Source: Streptomyces marianii | Lineage (GTDB): Bacteria; Actinomycetota; Actinomycetes; Streptomycetales; Streptomycetaceae | DNA: 64,000 bases | Direction: 5' to 3' | Assembly (NCBI RefSeq): GCF_005795905.1 | Contig: NZ_VAWE01000001.1 | Span: 1-64,000, forward strand | In this document: in pieces, positions 8,689-16,561 of the stretch | Layout of the letters: each line of letters opens with the position of its first letter | Position numbering within the stretch: position 1 is the first letter of the stretch | Notes under the pieces: model-generated | What the model saw: only the letters and a program-made list of their open reading frames with translations | Databases searched by the model: none | What the model was told of the DNA's origin: nothing | Made by a program: the position numbers and the translations under genes

Positions 8689-8898
8689 TCGGTGAACACC
8701 ACCGTACGTCATAGCGGCGGGCGCTGGAGACCATTATGGGCCGGGGGTCGTATGTTCCGGATCTTTGTGGCCCTCGAGGTCGGCCTGACCTGGCCGTAGT
8801 TGCGGCGTCCGGCGCGCTGGCCCCGCTCATCGTCCGGGTCTCGTGGCCCATTTGCCGGTCCGGAGCCTGTTGTCCCGGCCGTGGGATACTGGCTCACC

Positions 8899-9663
8899 AT
8901 GACACCGGCTCACGCCGCCACCACCCGGCCCGTCGTGGATGTGGACAGCCCCACCACTTGGCCCGGGCCGCTGGCAGATCTCATCTACAAGATCGCCGAA
9001 GAAGCCGAACTGGACGAGCCGGAGCTGTACGTCGACTTGGAGTTGGAGGACAGGGAGGCGCAGATCCTCGACCTGCTCCGCGGCCACCTTCTGCGGGCGC
9101 AGCACTGCACCAGGCTGCTCGACCACGAGGCCGATGCGATTCGTGCCCATGGCCTGCGCCCCCTGGATGCCGCACTCGTTGACGACCGCCTGAACCAGGC
9201 CCATGAGCGGGGCTATCTGACCGACGCTGAGCGGGAGGCACTGCGCTCCCAGAGCATGGTCGCCCCGGGGAGGCCGAGGATGGGCGGTCGAGAGGGTCAG
9301 GTCTGCCTGACCCTCTCGACCGAGGCCACCACCCACAACATAGGCGGGGCGTGGCGGCTGCTGTCCTTCTGGGGCGGCGAGGCGATCTACTGGCAGCACT
9401 GCGACGACCCTGCCGGTGTTGCTCAGAGGCTGCGTTGCCTAGGCCGCCCCGCACTGGTCACCGCCTACGTGGACCTGGCCAGTCCCGGCAGGCACCTCGT
9501 CTTCAAATCGGTGGTGCACACCTTCGTCGGCAAGGCCATCGGCTACGCCCCCGCCAACGCCGACGTCCTCTACCGCAACGCGATCCCGCCGCAGCACGTC
9601 GAGTCCATCGCCTTCCCCGGCGATCCCGCCTACGACCGGCTTTGGGGCCTGCCCACCGCGTGA
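8899..9663 (+). CDS. Hypothetical protein
   Basis: 254 residues, no family recognised. The N-terminal half is acidic and helical, with LELEDREAQILDLLRGHLL. The C-terminal half looks like a globular alpha/beta domain, with GGAWRLLSFWGGEAIYW and later LVFKSVVHTFVGKAIGYAP. No signal peptide. A GATACT hexamer eight bases before the ATG at 8899 is a plausible -10 element for near-leaderless transcription; the frame is open to 8800. It converges on the tpg-like gene with 65 bases between the stops. Function unknown. Confidence 0.65.
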   Translation: MTPAHAATTRPVVDVDSPTTWPGPLADLIYKIAEEAELDEPELYVDLELEDREAQILDLLRGHLLRAQHCTRLLDHEADAIRAHGLRPLDAALVDDRLNQAHERGYLTDAEREALRSQSMVAPGRPRMGGREGQVCLTLSTEATTHNIGGAWRLLSFWGGEAIYWQHCDDPAGVAQRLRCLGRPALVTAYVDLASPGRHLVFKSVVHTFVGKAIGYAPANADVLYRNAIPPQHVESIAFPGDPAYDRLWGLPTA

Positions 9664-9728
9664 TTGACCGCTCCGATCGCGCCGGTGGAGCGTCCGGCGT
9701 CGGTCCCCTGGGCCGAGAGGGACGGCTT

Positions 9729-10304
9729 CTACGCGGCGAAGCCGATGTTTTTGACGTACTCGTACTGGCCCCACTGGGAGCCCAGATCGGGCAGGACATC
9801 GGCGGTCCAGGCGTCGTCCAGGCCCTGGTGGTCACCGGCCGCCCAGGATCCGACGATCTTGTCCCAGCGGCGCACGTTCATCGTCCGGTGGGCCACCACC
9901 CGCTGGAGCTGGCGCGCCACGCCGGACTGGTCGAGGGGGTGGATCTCCACGCGGGTGCCGCGGCCTGCGCGGTTGAGGCGGGCGGTGAGGTGGCGGGCGA
10001 CGTTGCGGCGCCGCACCGTCTTGTAGGCGGCGTCGATGCGTTCCAGGTTGGCCTTCGAGGGACGGCGGGTGCCCTGCATCCATGCCTTCAGCGTCCGGTC
10101 GCTCACGGTCAGTCCGGCGTCCTTGGCTGCCTGCCAGGCCCTGTCCGACGTCGTCAGGTAGTGCAGGCGGGCCATCAGGCCGCGCCTGGCGGTCACCGGG
10201 GTGGCGATGTGAGCGGCGAGCCGGTCGAGCTGGCGGGCGACGGCTTCGCTGCCCTTGATGCCGCTCGCGCCGAACTTCCCGAAGTCGATGTTCTTCTCCG
10301 GCAT
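9729..10304 (-). CDS. tpg: Tpg-like telomere terminal protein
   Basis: 191 residues, close to the 184-185 of Streptomyces Tpg. Order of features matches Tpg: ARLHYLTTSDRAWQ at 45-58, helix-turn-helix SDRTLKAWMQGTRRPSK at 68-84, a basic helix VRRRNVARHLTARLNRAGRG at 97-116, then the strand TRVEI. Tpg is covalently bound to the 5' ends of linear Streptomyces DNA and primes end patching. Identity to archetypal Tpg looks low and the last 70 residues differ, so this is a divergent member, which fits the non-archetypal hairpins at 5-197. Its ATG follows directly on the TAA of the tap-like gene, with GGAG upstream, so the two are translationally coupled. Confidence 0.72.
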   Translation of the reverse strand: MPEKNIDFGKFGASGIKGSEAVARQLDRLAAHIATPVTARRGLMARLHYLTTSDRAWQAAKDAGLTVSDRTLKAWMQGTRRPSKANLERIDAAYKTVRRRNVARHLTARLNRAGRGTRVEIHPLDQSGVARQLQRVVAHRTMNVRRWDKIVGSWAAGDHQGLDDAWTADVLPDLGSQWGQYEYVKNIGFAA

Positions 10305-11861
10305 TTACTGCTCCTGCCCTGTGCCGGCTTCGGTGCCCCCGGCGGTGTACGTGTCCTTGACCTTCACCTCGGTAACCGAGCGGCCTTCGGGGAAGACACG
10401 GCGCCAGTCTCCGATGACGTGGAGTTCGTCGGTTCCCATCGCCCGCACGACCGTCAGTCCCGCGTCGTGGGCCTTGAGCGCCTTCATCCAGAGGTTGGCG
10501 AATGCCTGGGAGCGGATGATGTGCATCCAGTCCGGGCGGTAGAGCTCCCGGTTGTAGTTCGACTCCCCCATCGTGGACACGAACTTGGAGTACATCGCCT
10601 TCACGTACTCCAGCGTCAGCCCGTCGCCGTCAGCGATCGCGGTGTCGCGGGCATCCTTGAGGGCGATCCGGAACTTCTCCAGGAGGTTCTCGGTGGCGCC
10701 CGAGGTGTACGACTCGTGGATCTGGGGCGGCTCGCACAGGCCGTGCTTCGGTCCGGACAGGCGCAGCAGCAGGCGCAGGGTCGGTTCGGTGACCCACAGG
10801 GGGCCTGGTTCGTCGCGCTGGCCGATCGGGTTGGGCAGCACCGCGTCGTGCTCCCAGTCGGGCGGGGTGATCAGGTGGACTCCGGCGCGGCGCCGGTCGT
10901 GTGCGAAGCCGCTGGAGTGTTCCAGCTGACCGAGCGGGAGGTGGGTCTTGAGTGCGCTCAAATAGGCGCCGTTGATGTCGAGCGCGGTGACGTCGTGCTT
11001 CCCGGGCGGCAGTTCGGGCCGCGTCCACTTGGGGCGGGCCTCCCAGATCTGGTCGGCGCCCTTGGACGTCGGCTTCTTGAGGATGTCGGGGATCCAGGGG
11101 TGGGCGATCACGTCGTAGCGGGCGCCCTTGCGGGTCTCGTCCAGCAGGCGCATCGCGTCCGGGATCGCCTGCTTCAGCAACGCGGCGCTCGCGGCTTCGA
11201 CATCGCCCCCGTGCTCGGCGAGCGCGGCGTGCACCGCTTCGTGAATCAAATCGGCCGGCCCGGACGGCTCCTGGAACGCCCGCCCGCGCGGGGCCGCACC
11301 TTTCCCTCCGACCGGGCGGGACGGGCGTGCTGTGCGCGACTCGTGGACCCGGGCAGACGGCGCGGCGGGCTCGGGTTTCGGGGTTCCGCCAGGGGTCTCC
11401 TGACAGTCGGAGGGGTCGAGGTGCTGAGCGAATCCCGCCACGCGTTGTTCGGCCGGACGGCCGCACAGCACACACGGCTCGGGCACGGCGAGCAGTTCCA
11501 CCTCGTCCTCGTCCTGGCCGACTTCCGGCGAAGACGTAGAGGTGACGGCCGCCGCAGCAGTGCCTGATGCCACAGGCCGCTCCGCAGCCGGCTCCGCCAT
11601 GGTCTTGGTTTCGGTCTCGGTGGCGAGCTTGGCGTTCAGCCCGTCCAGCAGATAGGCGTACTTGGTGCGGACCTCACCGGCCGGGTCCCGGCCGCTCTCC
11701 CATCCGCTGAGGGTGGACGGGCTCACCCCGAGCGCACGGGCCACCTGCGCCTTGGACAGCCGGGCTCGCTCCCGCAGCTCGCGGCGTACCTGGCAGGGCG
11801 GGAGTTCGGCCTGCGGGCCGACGGCGTCGAGGAGCGAGTCGATCGCGTCGAAGTCACTCAC
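10305..11861 (-). CDS. tap: Tap-like telomere-associated protein
   Basis: 518 residues. An XRE-type helix-turn-helix lies at 24-60 (LSKAQVARALGVSPSTLSGW). A possible zinc site follows (C130, C133, H148, C153), then a low-complexity linker. The C-terminal domain contains VTALDINGAYLSAL (D295), KAMYSKFV near 421 and AMGTDELHV (D478). Tap binds telomere 3' overhangs and recruits Tpg. The GTG start at 11861 overlaps the upstream TGA as GTGA and gives the first native-looking residues. The partner gene follows without a gap. The spacing and residues of D295 and D478 resemble motifs A and C of family B polymerases; this is my inference. Confidence 0.7.
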   Translation of the reverse strand: MSDFDAIDSLLDAVGPQAELPPCQVRRELRERARLSKAQVARALGVSPSTLSGWESGRDPAGEVRTKYAYLLDGLNAKLATETETKTMAEPAAERPVASGTAAAAVTSTSSPEVGQDEDEVELLAVPEPCVLCGRPAEQRVAGFAQHLDPSDCQETPGGTPKPEPAAPSARVHESRTARPSRPVGGKGAAPRGRAFQEPSGPADLIHEAVHAALAEHGGDVEAASAALLKQAIPDAMRLLDETRKGARYDVIAHPWIPDILKKPTSKGADQIWEARPKWTRPELPPGKHDVTALDINGAYLSALKTHLPLGQLEHSSGFAHDRRRAGVHLITPPDWEHDAVLPNPIGQRDEPGPLWVTEPTLRLLLRLSGPKHGLCEPPQIHESYTSGATENLLEKFRIALKDARDTAIADGDGLTLEYVKAMYSKFVSTMGESNYNRELYRPDWMHIIRSQAFANLWMKALKAHDAGLTVVRAMGTDELHVIGDWRRVFPEGRSVTEVKVKDTYTAGGTEAGTGQEQ

Positions 11862-12145
11862 CGGCTCGCCCCCTTCGTCTCGGCCCGGACGGAACGGCGC
11901 CGGTCGGCGTGTAGCGCCTCGCATGCTCTGGTCGGACCCGCAAGCAAGTCCAGGGCGCCGATGCCGTAATGCTCGGCCAGGACATCCACGTCGCGCAGGC
12001 TCCACGAAACGGCACCCGACTGCCGGCGCGACACCTGCGTCTGCGTCAGCCCCAGAACTGCCGCCACCGACCGCTGCGAGTCACCCGTCACCTGCATCAA
12101 CGCGGCCACCGTCAACCGCAGCGACTCTTCCAAGGTCAATCCCAC
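11858..12145 (-). CDS. Small XRE-family DNA-binding regulator, first gene of tap-tpg operon
   Basis: 95 residues with a helix-turn-helix DSQRSVAAVLGLTQTQVSRR and a second conserved stretch GAVSWSLRDVDVLAEHYGI. Such proteins usually repress their own operon. GTG at 12145 was chosen because a -10-like TACAAT ends six bases earlier, which predicts a leaderless message starting at this codon; upstream residues in the open frame look non-native. Its TGA overlaps the GTG of the tap-like gene by four bases, so regulator, Tap and Tpg are likely made from one transcript and the regulator may set telomere-protein dosage. No binding site is obvious. Confidence 0.7.
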   Translation of the reverse strand: MGLTLEESLRLTVAALMQVTGDSQRSVAAVLGLTQTQVSRRQSGAVSWSLRDVDVLAEHYGIGALDLLAGPTRACEALHADRRRSVRAETKGASR

Positions 12146-12151
12146 GCCCTC

Positions 12152-12157
12152 ATTGTA
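12152..12157 (-). promoter_or_regulatory. Candidate -10 element of the tap-tpg operon
   Basis: TACAAT on the minus strand, with six bases to the GTG of the XRE gene, the usual distance from -10 to start point. The surrounding 12150-12245 is clearly A+T-richer than the window. No good -35 is visible. Confidence 0.5.
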
Positions 12158-12276
12158 TCCGAGTCGATGCAAATTCCGCATGGATATCAGCCAATTGCTT
12201 TCAATGATGCACAGAAGCTTCATCATCATGATCTGCGCGGGCCCTTGCTATGGCAGTCTCTGCTCAGGCCTGCAAG

Positions 12277-12678
12277 TCAGCGATGAGGACCGTCTTGTTC
12301 ACGCGGAATCCGGCGGGCCGCGCGCCGGGCGTCCCGCTTCGCCTGGCGTGCCTCTTCAACCGCCCGGTCGGACAGACACCGTGGGCACACGAGGTCCAGG
12401 ACACGGCGGCGCAGGGCCCGGCGCAGTCGGGGCCCGGGAGGCATCGACCAACCGCGGCAGTAACGGTGCACCGTACGCGCGCGGGTGCCCAAGAGCGCGG
12501 CAACCGCGGAGGCGTTGCGGGTGTAGGCGGCCAGGAGGAATGCCATCTGCGCCTGGTGGCTGGCCGGGAACCGTGCGGCCAGCTCGGCCTGCTCCTCCGG
12601 ATGGAGGAGGGCATCGTGGCGCTCGCAGCGCGGCGCCTTCCTGTTGTTGCGGGCGGGGCCCGGCGAGCTAGTGTTCAT
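12277..12678 (-). CDS. Small basic protein with HTH-like segment
   Basis: 133 residues. The N-terminal part reads CERHDALLHPEEQAELAARF and the middle contains a helix-turn-helix-like run AYTRNASAVAALLGTRARTV. The tail is strongly basic (RRAARRIPREQDGPHR) and has a CPRC pair. DNA binding is plausible but the family is not recognised. The ATG at 12678 is the only start in a region of native composition; the Shine-Dalgarno sequence is weak. It lies just upstream of the tap-tpg operon on the same strand, 130 bases from the XRE start, and may share its regulation. Confidence 0.5.
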   Translation of the reverse strand: MNTSSPGPARNNRKAPRCERHDALLHPEEQAELAARFPASHQAQMAFLLAAYTRNASAVAALLGTRARTVHRYCRGWSMPPGPRLRRALRRRVLDLVCPRCLSDRAVEEARQAKRDARRAARRIPREQDGPHR

Positions 12679-13143
12679 GGCTTCAGGAGCCTGCCCCGGG
12701 CCGTCTGTGGACAGCGGCCGGCCTGAAGGCCTACGGCAGTTCTCGGCAGACCACTCCGCCCAAGCCCCCCTCCCGCCCGCCGTCGTTCGGGCAGCGCGTC
12801 GAGCCTGTCCGCCGTACCGCTTCAGCCGGCGCCCCGGTTGCGGAGAACGCCGCGTACGCCACGCTCTCCCTGGTTTCCGCAACGGGCCGGTTCTGCAACG
12901 GGCGACGAGGGGAAGCGGCCTCCAAGGGGACGTCAGTCTACGGACCATGCTCCAGAACTGTGGCTGGCCTGTGTAAACACGCATCCTTCAGAGGGCTCGC
13001 GCAAGAAAGGTCGCATCCGGCAGCGGCCATCAACGACGACAGCTCGTCACCATCGGCCGGGAAGCGATCACCTTTGCTGAGGTCCTTCCGCGCCCGCGCT
13101 TCGGTTCACTCGCACCGACGGCTCCCGTTCTGCCGCAGGGCGG
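12679..13143. other. 465-bp gene-poor region
   Basis: Only short open frames with poor codon bias are seen on both strands. I find no RNA gene, IS end or long repeat. It probably holds the promoter of the gene at 12277-12678 and the end of the helicase operon. Confidence 0.35.
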
Positions 13144-14613
13144 TCAGCGTGCCGGCGGGTTTCCGTCGGGGTGCTCGTGGATCCAGGAGAGGCCGCCGAG
13201 GTCGAGGCGCCGGCGGGTGCGGGTGACGGCGACATAGGCGAGACGGGCTTCGCTGTCGCTGATCGGTCCGGGGACGGGGCGGCCGGTGTCGTCGTGCTTG
13301 TCGGTGTCCTTCGGCGGGGTGAAGTCGTCGGCGACCTTCACGCAGGGCCATTCACGGCCTTTGGCCTTGTGGGCCGTTGACACGGTCACCTCGGCCTGTT
13401 GCTCCGGAGTGAGGTGAGCGAGGGCGGCCAGGATGGCGTCGGTGCCGTGGGTGTCGACGAGGTCGACCAGCGGCTGCAGGTCACGTCCGGCCGGGTCGTG
13501 GGCTGCGTAGTCCTGCAGTTCGCCCCAGGAGGGGAACAGCACCAGCTCGGGGTGGGAGGTGCGGCGGCCCTCCTTGAGGTCACGGGCGGCCAGGGCCAGG
13601 GCGCGCAGGCTGTCCCCTCCCCCGGCCAGTCCCACGCGGTATCCGGCGGCCAGCAGGTCCATGACGTGGGCCATGGCGCCGACGTTGGTGCGGCACAGCA
13701 CGGCGTCGGGCCGGACGAGGTGCCCGAGTTCGGTAGGCACGGCGGGGGTGCCGGTCAGGCGGATCGGTGCCTCCGCGATGGAAAGCCAGCGGTTGGCCTC
13801 CTGGGCCAGGTGGGGGCCGAAGCGGAAGGACTGCGACAGGACGAGCTGAGTGCCCTCGAAGCCTGTCATGACGTCTTTGGCGCCGCGCCACTGGTAGATG
13901 GCCTGGGCGGAGTCGCCGACCATCACCAGCTGAGCGTGGCCGCGCTGCTCGAGAAAGATCTGTTCGACGACGGGGTTGGTGTCCTGGGCCTCGTCCAGCA
14001 GCAGGAAGTCGGCGTCGATCTTCGGCTGACTGAGAGCCCAGATCTTCAGGTAGTGGTCGTGGTCGAAGCGCACGGCCCCGTCGTCGGGGTGCTGCAGGTC
14101 GGCCCAGGCTTTGCGGGCGAACGGCACGATGTGGGCGGCGAGTTGGGTGTGCAGGTCCTTGTCTTCCAGACCGCGCAGGCGGGGGACGTGATGGCGGGTG
14201 ATCGTCTCGTCGGCGGTGTGGCAGAAGCCGGCCACGGTGCGCAGCGTGGCGTTGGAGAGGGTCTTTTGTGAGATGTCGCGGTCGCCGATGCGGATCGGCT
14301 TGGTGATGCCGAGGGCCTGTCCGGTCTGCCAGGCCGGGCGGCGGGGGGCGTTCAGGCGGCGGGTGTAGCGGTGGCCGACGGCGGCGTAGGCCAGGGCGTG
14401 GGCGGTCTTGCACTGCACGGTGTCGGGGAAGCGGGTGCGTGCGTCCTGGGCGATGGCCCGGTTGTAGGCGAGGTAGCGGCCGCGGCGTTTGGTGGTGCGG
14501 GCGAGCAGGGTCAGGGTGGTGGTCTTGCCGGTACCCGCGCCGGCCTGCAGGGCGAGGTGGTGGCCGGCGTGGAAGGCGTCGGCCGCGGCCGTCTGTTCGT
14601 CGGTCGGGTTCAT
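13144..14613 (-). CDS. UvrD/Rep-type superfamily 1 helicase
   Basis: 489 residues. Walker A is AGAGTGKT at 24-31, then DEAQDTN (motif II), GDSAQAIYQWRGA (III), SQSFRFG (IV), STAHKAKGREW (V) and YVAVTRTRRRLDLG (VI). All catalytic motifs are present. It is much shorter than housekeeping UvrD and lacks the 1B/2B insertions' full size and any C-terminal nuclease. The helicase at 50584-52974 is a close paralogue with the same motif wording plus a nuclease tail. Its ATG overlaps the TGA of the upstream gene (ATGA), so it is the last gene of a three-gene operon running from 15937. Repair, recombination or replicon maintenance is possible. Confidence 0.85.
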   Translation of the reverse strand: MNPTDEQTAAADAFHAGHHLALQAGAGTGKTTTLTLLARTTKRRGRYLAYNRAIAQDARTRFPDTVQCKTAHALAYAAVGHRYTRRLNAPRRPAWQTGQALGITKPIRIGDRDISQKTLSNATLRTVAGFCHTADETITRHHVPRLRGLEDKDLHTQLAAHIVPFARKAWADLQHPDDGAVRFDHDHYLKIWALSQPKIDADFLLLDEAQDTNPVVEQIFLEQRGHAQLVMVGDSAQAIYQWRGAKDVMTGFEGTQLVLSQSFRFGPHLAQEANRWLSIAEAPIRLTGTPAVPTELGHLVRPDAVLCRTNVGAMAHVMDLLAAGYRVGLAGGGDSLRALALAARDLKEGRRTSHPELVLFPSWGELQDYAAHDPAGRDLQPLVDLVDTHGTDAILAALAHLTPEQQAEVTVSTAHKAKGREWPCVKVADDFTPPKDTDKHDDTGRPVPGPISDSEARLAYVAVTRTRRRLDLGGLSWIHEHPDGNPPAR

Positions 14614-15086
14614 GCGGGGGCTGCTCCGGGGGTGCGGGTCAGGGCGTGGCCGACGGCTGCCAGGAGGTGTGCGGCCGTGGTGCCGGCGAGCAGGTGCTGC
14701 ACGGCCCGGTCGAGCCGGTCGGCCTCGTCGCTGGCGTGCTGGGCCAGTGCGCGGTGCAGGGCCAGCTTCACGAAGAGTTCCGGGCTCTGCCCCGTTTCAT
14801 GGGCGGCGTGGCGGATCGTGGCGTGGACGGCGGGCGGGAAGGCGAGGTTGAGCAGGACCTGCCCTGCGGCGTCCGGGTAGTGGGTGGTGATCACGTCCAC
14901 GGGGAGCCGAGTGGCGAGGTGCTGGCGCAGCCGGTGTGCGGCGCGGCCGGGGGTTTTGGCGCGTACGAGGGTCATGAGGCGGGTGGTGTCGTGGTTGGTC
15001 GCGAGCGGCAGCACGCGGGCGGCGTCACGGAGCTCCGCCGGGACCAGCGGGCGCGTCAGGAGGATTTCCAGGGCGTGGTGCGGCAT
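14610..15086 (-). CDS. Hypothetical protein, middle gene of helicase operon
   Basis: 158 residues, no recognised domain; helical throughout, with LEILLTRPLVPAELRDAARV at the start and NLAFPPAVHATIRHAAHETG in the middle. The latter resembles the ribbon-helix-helix-like helices of plasmid partition or regulator proteins, but this is weak. AGAGAGG precedes the ATG at 15086, overlapping the end of the upstream gene by spacing of two bases. Its stop overlaps the helicase start by four bases. Tight coupling suggests a helper of the helicase. Confidence 0.6.
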   Translation of the reverse strand: MPHHALEILLTRPLVPAELRDAARVLPLATNHDTTRLMTLVRAKTPGRAAHRLRQHLATRLPVDVITTHYPDAAGQVLLNLAFPPAVHATIRHAAHETGQSPELFVKLALHRALAQHASDEADRLDRAVQHLLAGTTAAHLLAAVGHALTRTPGAAPA

Positions 15087-15088
15087 TG

Positions 15089-15937
15089 TCACCTCTCTTT
15101 GCTGCCGGGTGCCGGTGGGTATGGCAGACCGGTACGCAGGTGCTGGGCGTGCAGGAGGGGATCGAAGACCTGCCATCCGGCCAGGGCCAGGTCGGCGGCG
15201 CCGTGGGTGGTGGCGTGCGCGGGGCAGCGCTGGATACGCCAGCGCCGTTGTTCGGCATGGGGCAGCTGGCTGAGGTCGTAGACGGCCGTCACCTGTTCGG
15301 ACAGGGCGAGTTGGCCGCGTTGGGTGCCGACAGGCAGCAGTCTCCAGGATCCGGGCGGGGCGTCCGGGGCCAGAACGGGACGGGGGCAGCGGGTTCGGTG
15401 GCTCGTCTGGGCTACGCAGCGGATGGCCTCCACGGGGCCGTCGGCGAGGTAGTAGCCCAGCAGCATCCGTACGAGAGGGCGGTCGGGGCCGTCAGGCGCT
15501 GCGCTGGTGGGGGCAGCCGTGGGGATGAAGACACCGGTGTCGATCAGGCGACGGGTTCGTACGGCGAGTTGGCGGCGCACCGACGTGAGGGACGGGTTGA
15601 TCCGGCAGAGGGGAGTGCGCTGCGGGCAGAGCACGGCGTGCGGAATGCGGCACCAGGCGCTGCCGTCGCCGTGCGGGTGAGCGATGCCGGAGCTCAGGTG
15701 CCAGTGGCAGGAGGCAGGGGCGTGGGCGGTGGCCAGTTCGGCGGGATGCAGGGCGATGGGACGCCCGTCGGCACGCGGGTAGAGGTCGATGCGGTTGCCG
15801 CAGTGGCGGCAGCGGCCGCTCTGGCCGGCGCGCAGCAGGCGGCTGGGACTGGTGGCGGCCACCCGCAGGGGACGGCGCGCCGGGGCGGTGCGAGGGCTGC
15901 CGTCCCAGTGGCAGCCGGGGATGGAGTGGGGGCGCAT
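15089..15937 (-). CDS. DUF6083-like protein with zinc-ribbon segment
   Basis: 282 residues. It starts MRPHSIPGCHWDGS, then SPSRLLRAGQSGRCRHCGNR, IALHPAELATAHAPASCHWH and SSGIAHPHGDGSAWCRIPHA. I recognise this wording from the Streptomyces-specific DUF6083 family, from memory. The CRHCGNR pair and later Cys/His suggest zinc binding. No catalytic function is known. ATG at 15937 is where family similarity begins; the frame is open to 16198. It leads the operon with the small helical gene and the UvrD-type helicase (gaps of 2 and -4 bases). Confidence 0.65.
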   Translation of the reverse strand: MRPHSIPGCHWDGSPRTAPARRPLRVAATSPSRLLRAGQSGRCRHCGNRIDLYPRADGRPIALHPAELATAHAPASCHWHLSSGIAHPHGDGSAWCRIPHAVLCPQRTPLCRINPSLTSVRRQLAVRTRRLIDTGVFIPTAAPTSAAPDGPDRPLVRMLLGYYLADGPVEAIRCVAQTSHRTRCPRPVLAPDAPPGSWRLLPVGTQRGQLALSEQVTAVYDLSQLPHAEQRRWRIQRCPAHATTHGAADLALAGWQVFDPLLHAQHLRTGLPYPPAPGSKER

Positions 15938-16106
15938 GGCGAGTACCGTGCCAGGTGACACGCCCGGAGGGCGGGGATGGCGGACGGGCAGTCCCCCGGG
16001 CGGCCCAGCCCTGTCGAACGGCAATGCGAGTCGGCGGGTGTGCGTTCTATGCATGCTCGCCGGTTCGGGTGATTTGCGCGGCGCGCCAGGCCTGACGCGG
16101 CCGGAG

Positions 16107-16370
16107 TCAGGCGCCCTTGGATCCGGGCGGGGCGTGGTCGTCGCAGAGCGAGCCGAGCAGCTGCTCGATGGGGACATCGAAGGCGTGCGCGAGGGCATGC
16201 CAGGTGGTGACGGTGCCTGCGGCCCGGCCGTGTTCGAGGTCGATCAGCGTGCGCCGGGCCAAGCCGCTGCGGCCGGCGAGTTCGTCGAAGGTCCACTCGC
16301 GCGCGTTCCTCAGCCGCGCCAGCGTCACACGCAGGGCGTCGCGGTCCGGGTCGGGCGGCAAGATCGTCAC
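16107..16370 (-). CDS. XRE-family transcriptional regulator
   Basis: 87 residues, essentially one helix-turn-helix domain: LARLRNAREWTFDELAGRSG then LARRTLIDLEHGRAAGTVTTW. GTG at 16370 has GGTGGG just upstream; the frame is open to 16661 but the extra residues look non-native and cover the operator array. It is divergent from the gene at 16562. The palindromes between them (16416-16488) are good candidates for its own binding sites, which implies autoregulation and control of the neighbour. Confidence 0.75.
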   Translation of the reverse strand: MTILPPDPDRDALRVTLARLRNAREWTFDELAGRSGLARRTLIDLEHGRAAGTVTTWHALAHAFDVPIEQLLGSLCDDHAPPGSKGA

Positions 16371-16415
16371 CCCACCATCCGACGGTGCAGACACCTGCCC
16401 TGTCAGTGCGGATTT

Positions 16416-16488
16416 CTGCACTATCAGTGCAGGTGAGCGCGCCCTGCACTCGCACTGCGTGAGTGCAGGTATCTGCACTACGGTGCGG
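16416..16488. promoter_or_regulatory. Array of three related inverted repeats, probable operators
   Basis: CTGCACT-ATC-AGTGCAG is a perfect palindrome at 16416-16432. CCTGCACTC at 16443-16451 pairs perfectly with GAGTGCAGG at 16461-16469. CTGCAC-TACG-GTGCGG at 16473-16488 is a one-mismatch third copy. All share the half-site CTGCAC. They lie between the divergent XRE gene and the gene at 16562, the expected place for XRE repressor sites. A further half site, GTCAGTGCGG, lies near 16402. Confidence 0.65.
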
Positions 16489-16561
16489 GCGGCTCCCACG
16501 TACGTACCGGGAGGCCACCGCGCGAGGCCGACGCGGACCAGAACGGAGGGACAACGAGCCG

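Noticed and set aside
9351..11567. 738-codon open frame on the plus strand
   Set aside because: It lies antisense to the tap and tpg genes and covers the end of another gene; its residues lack any domain. Such long shadow frames are normal at this GC content.
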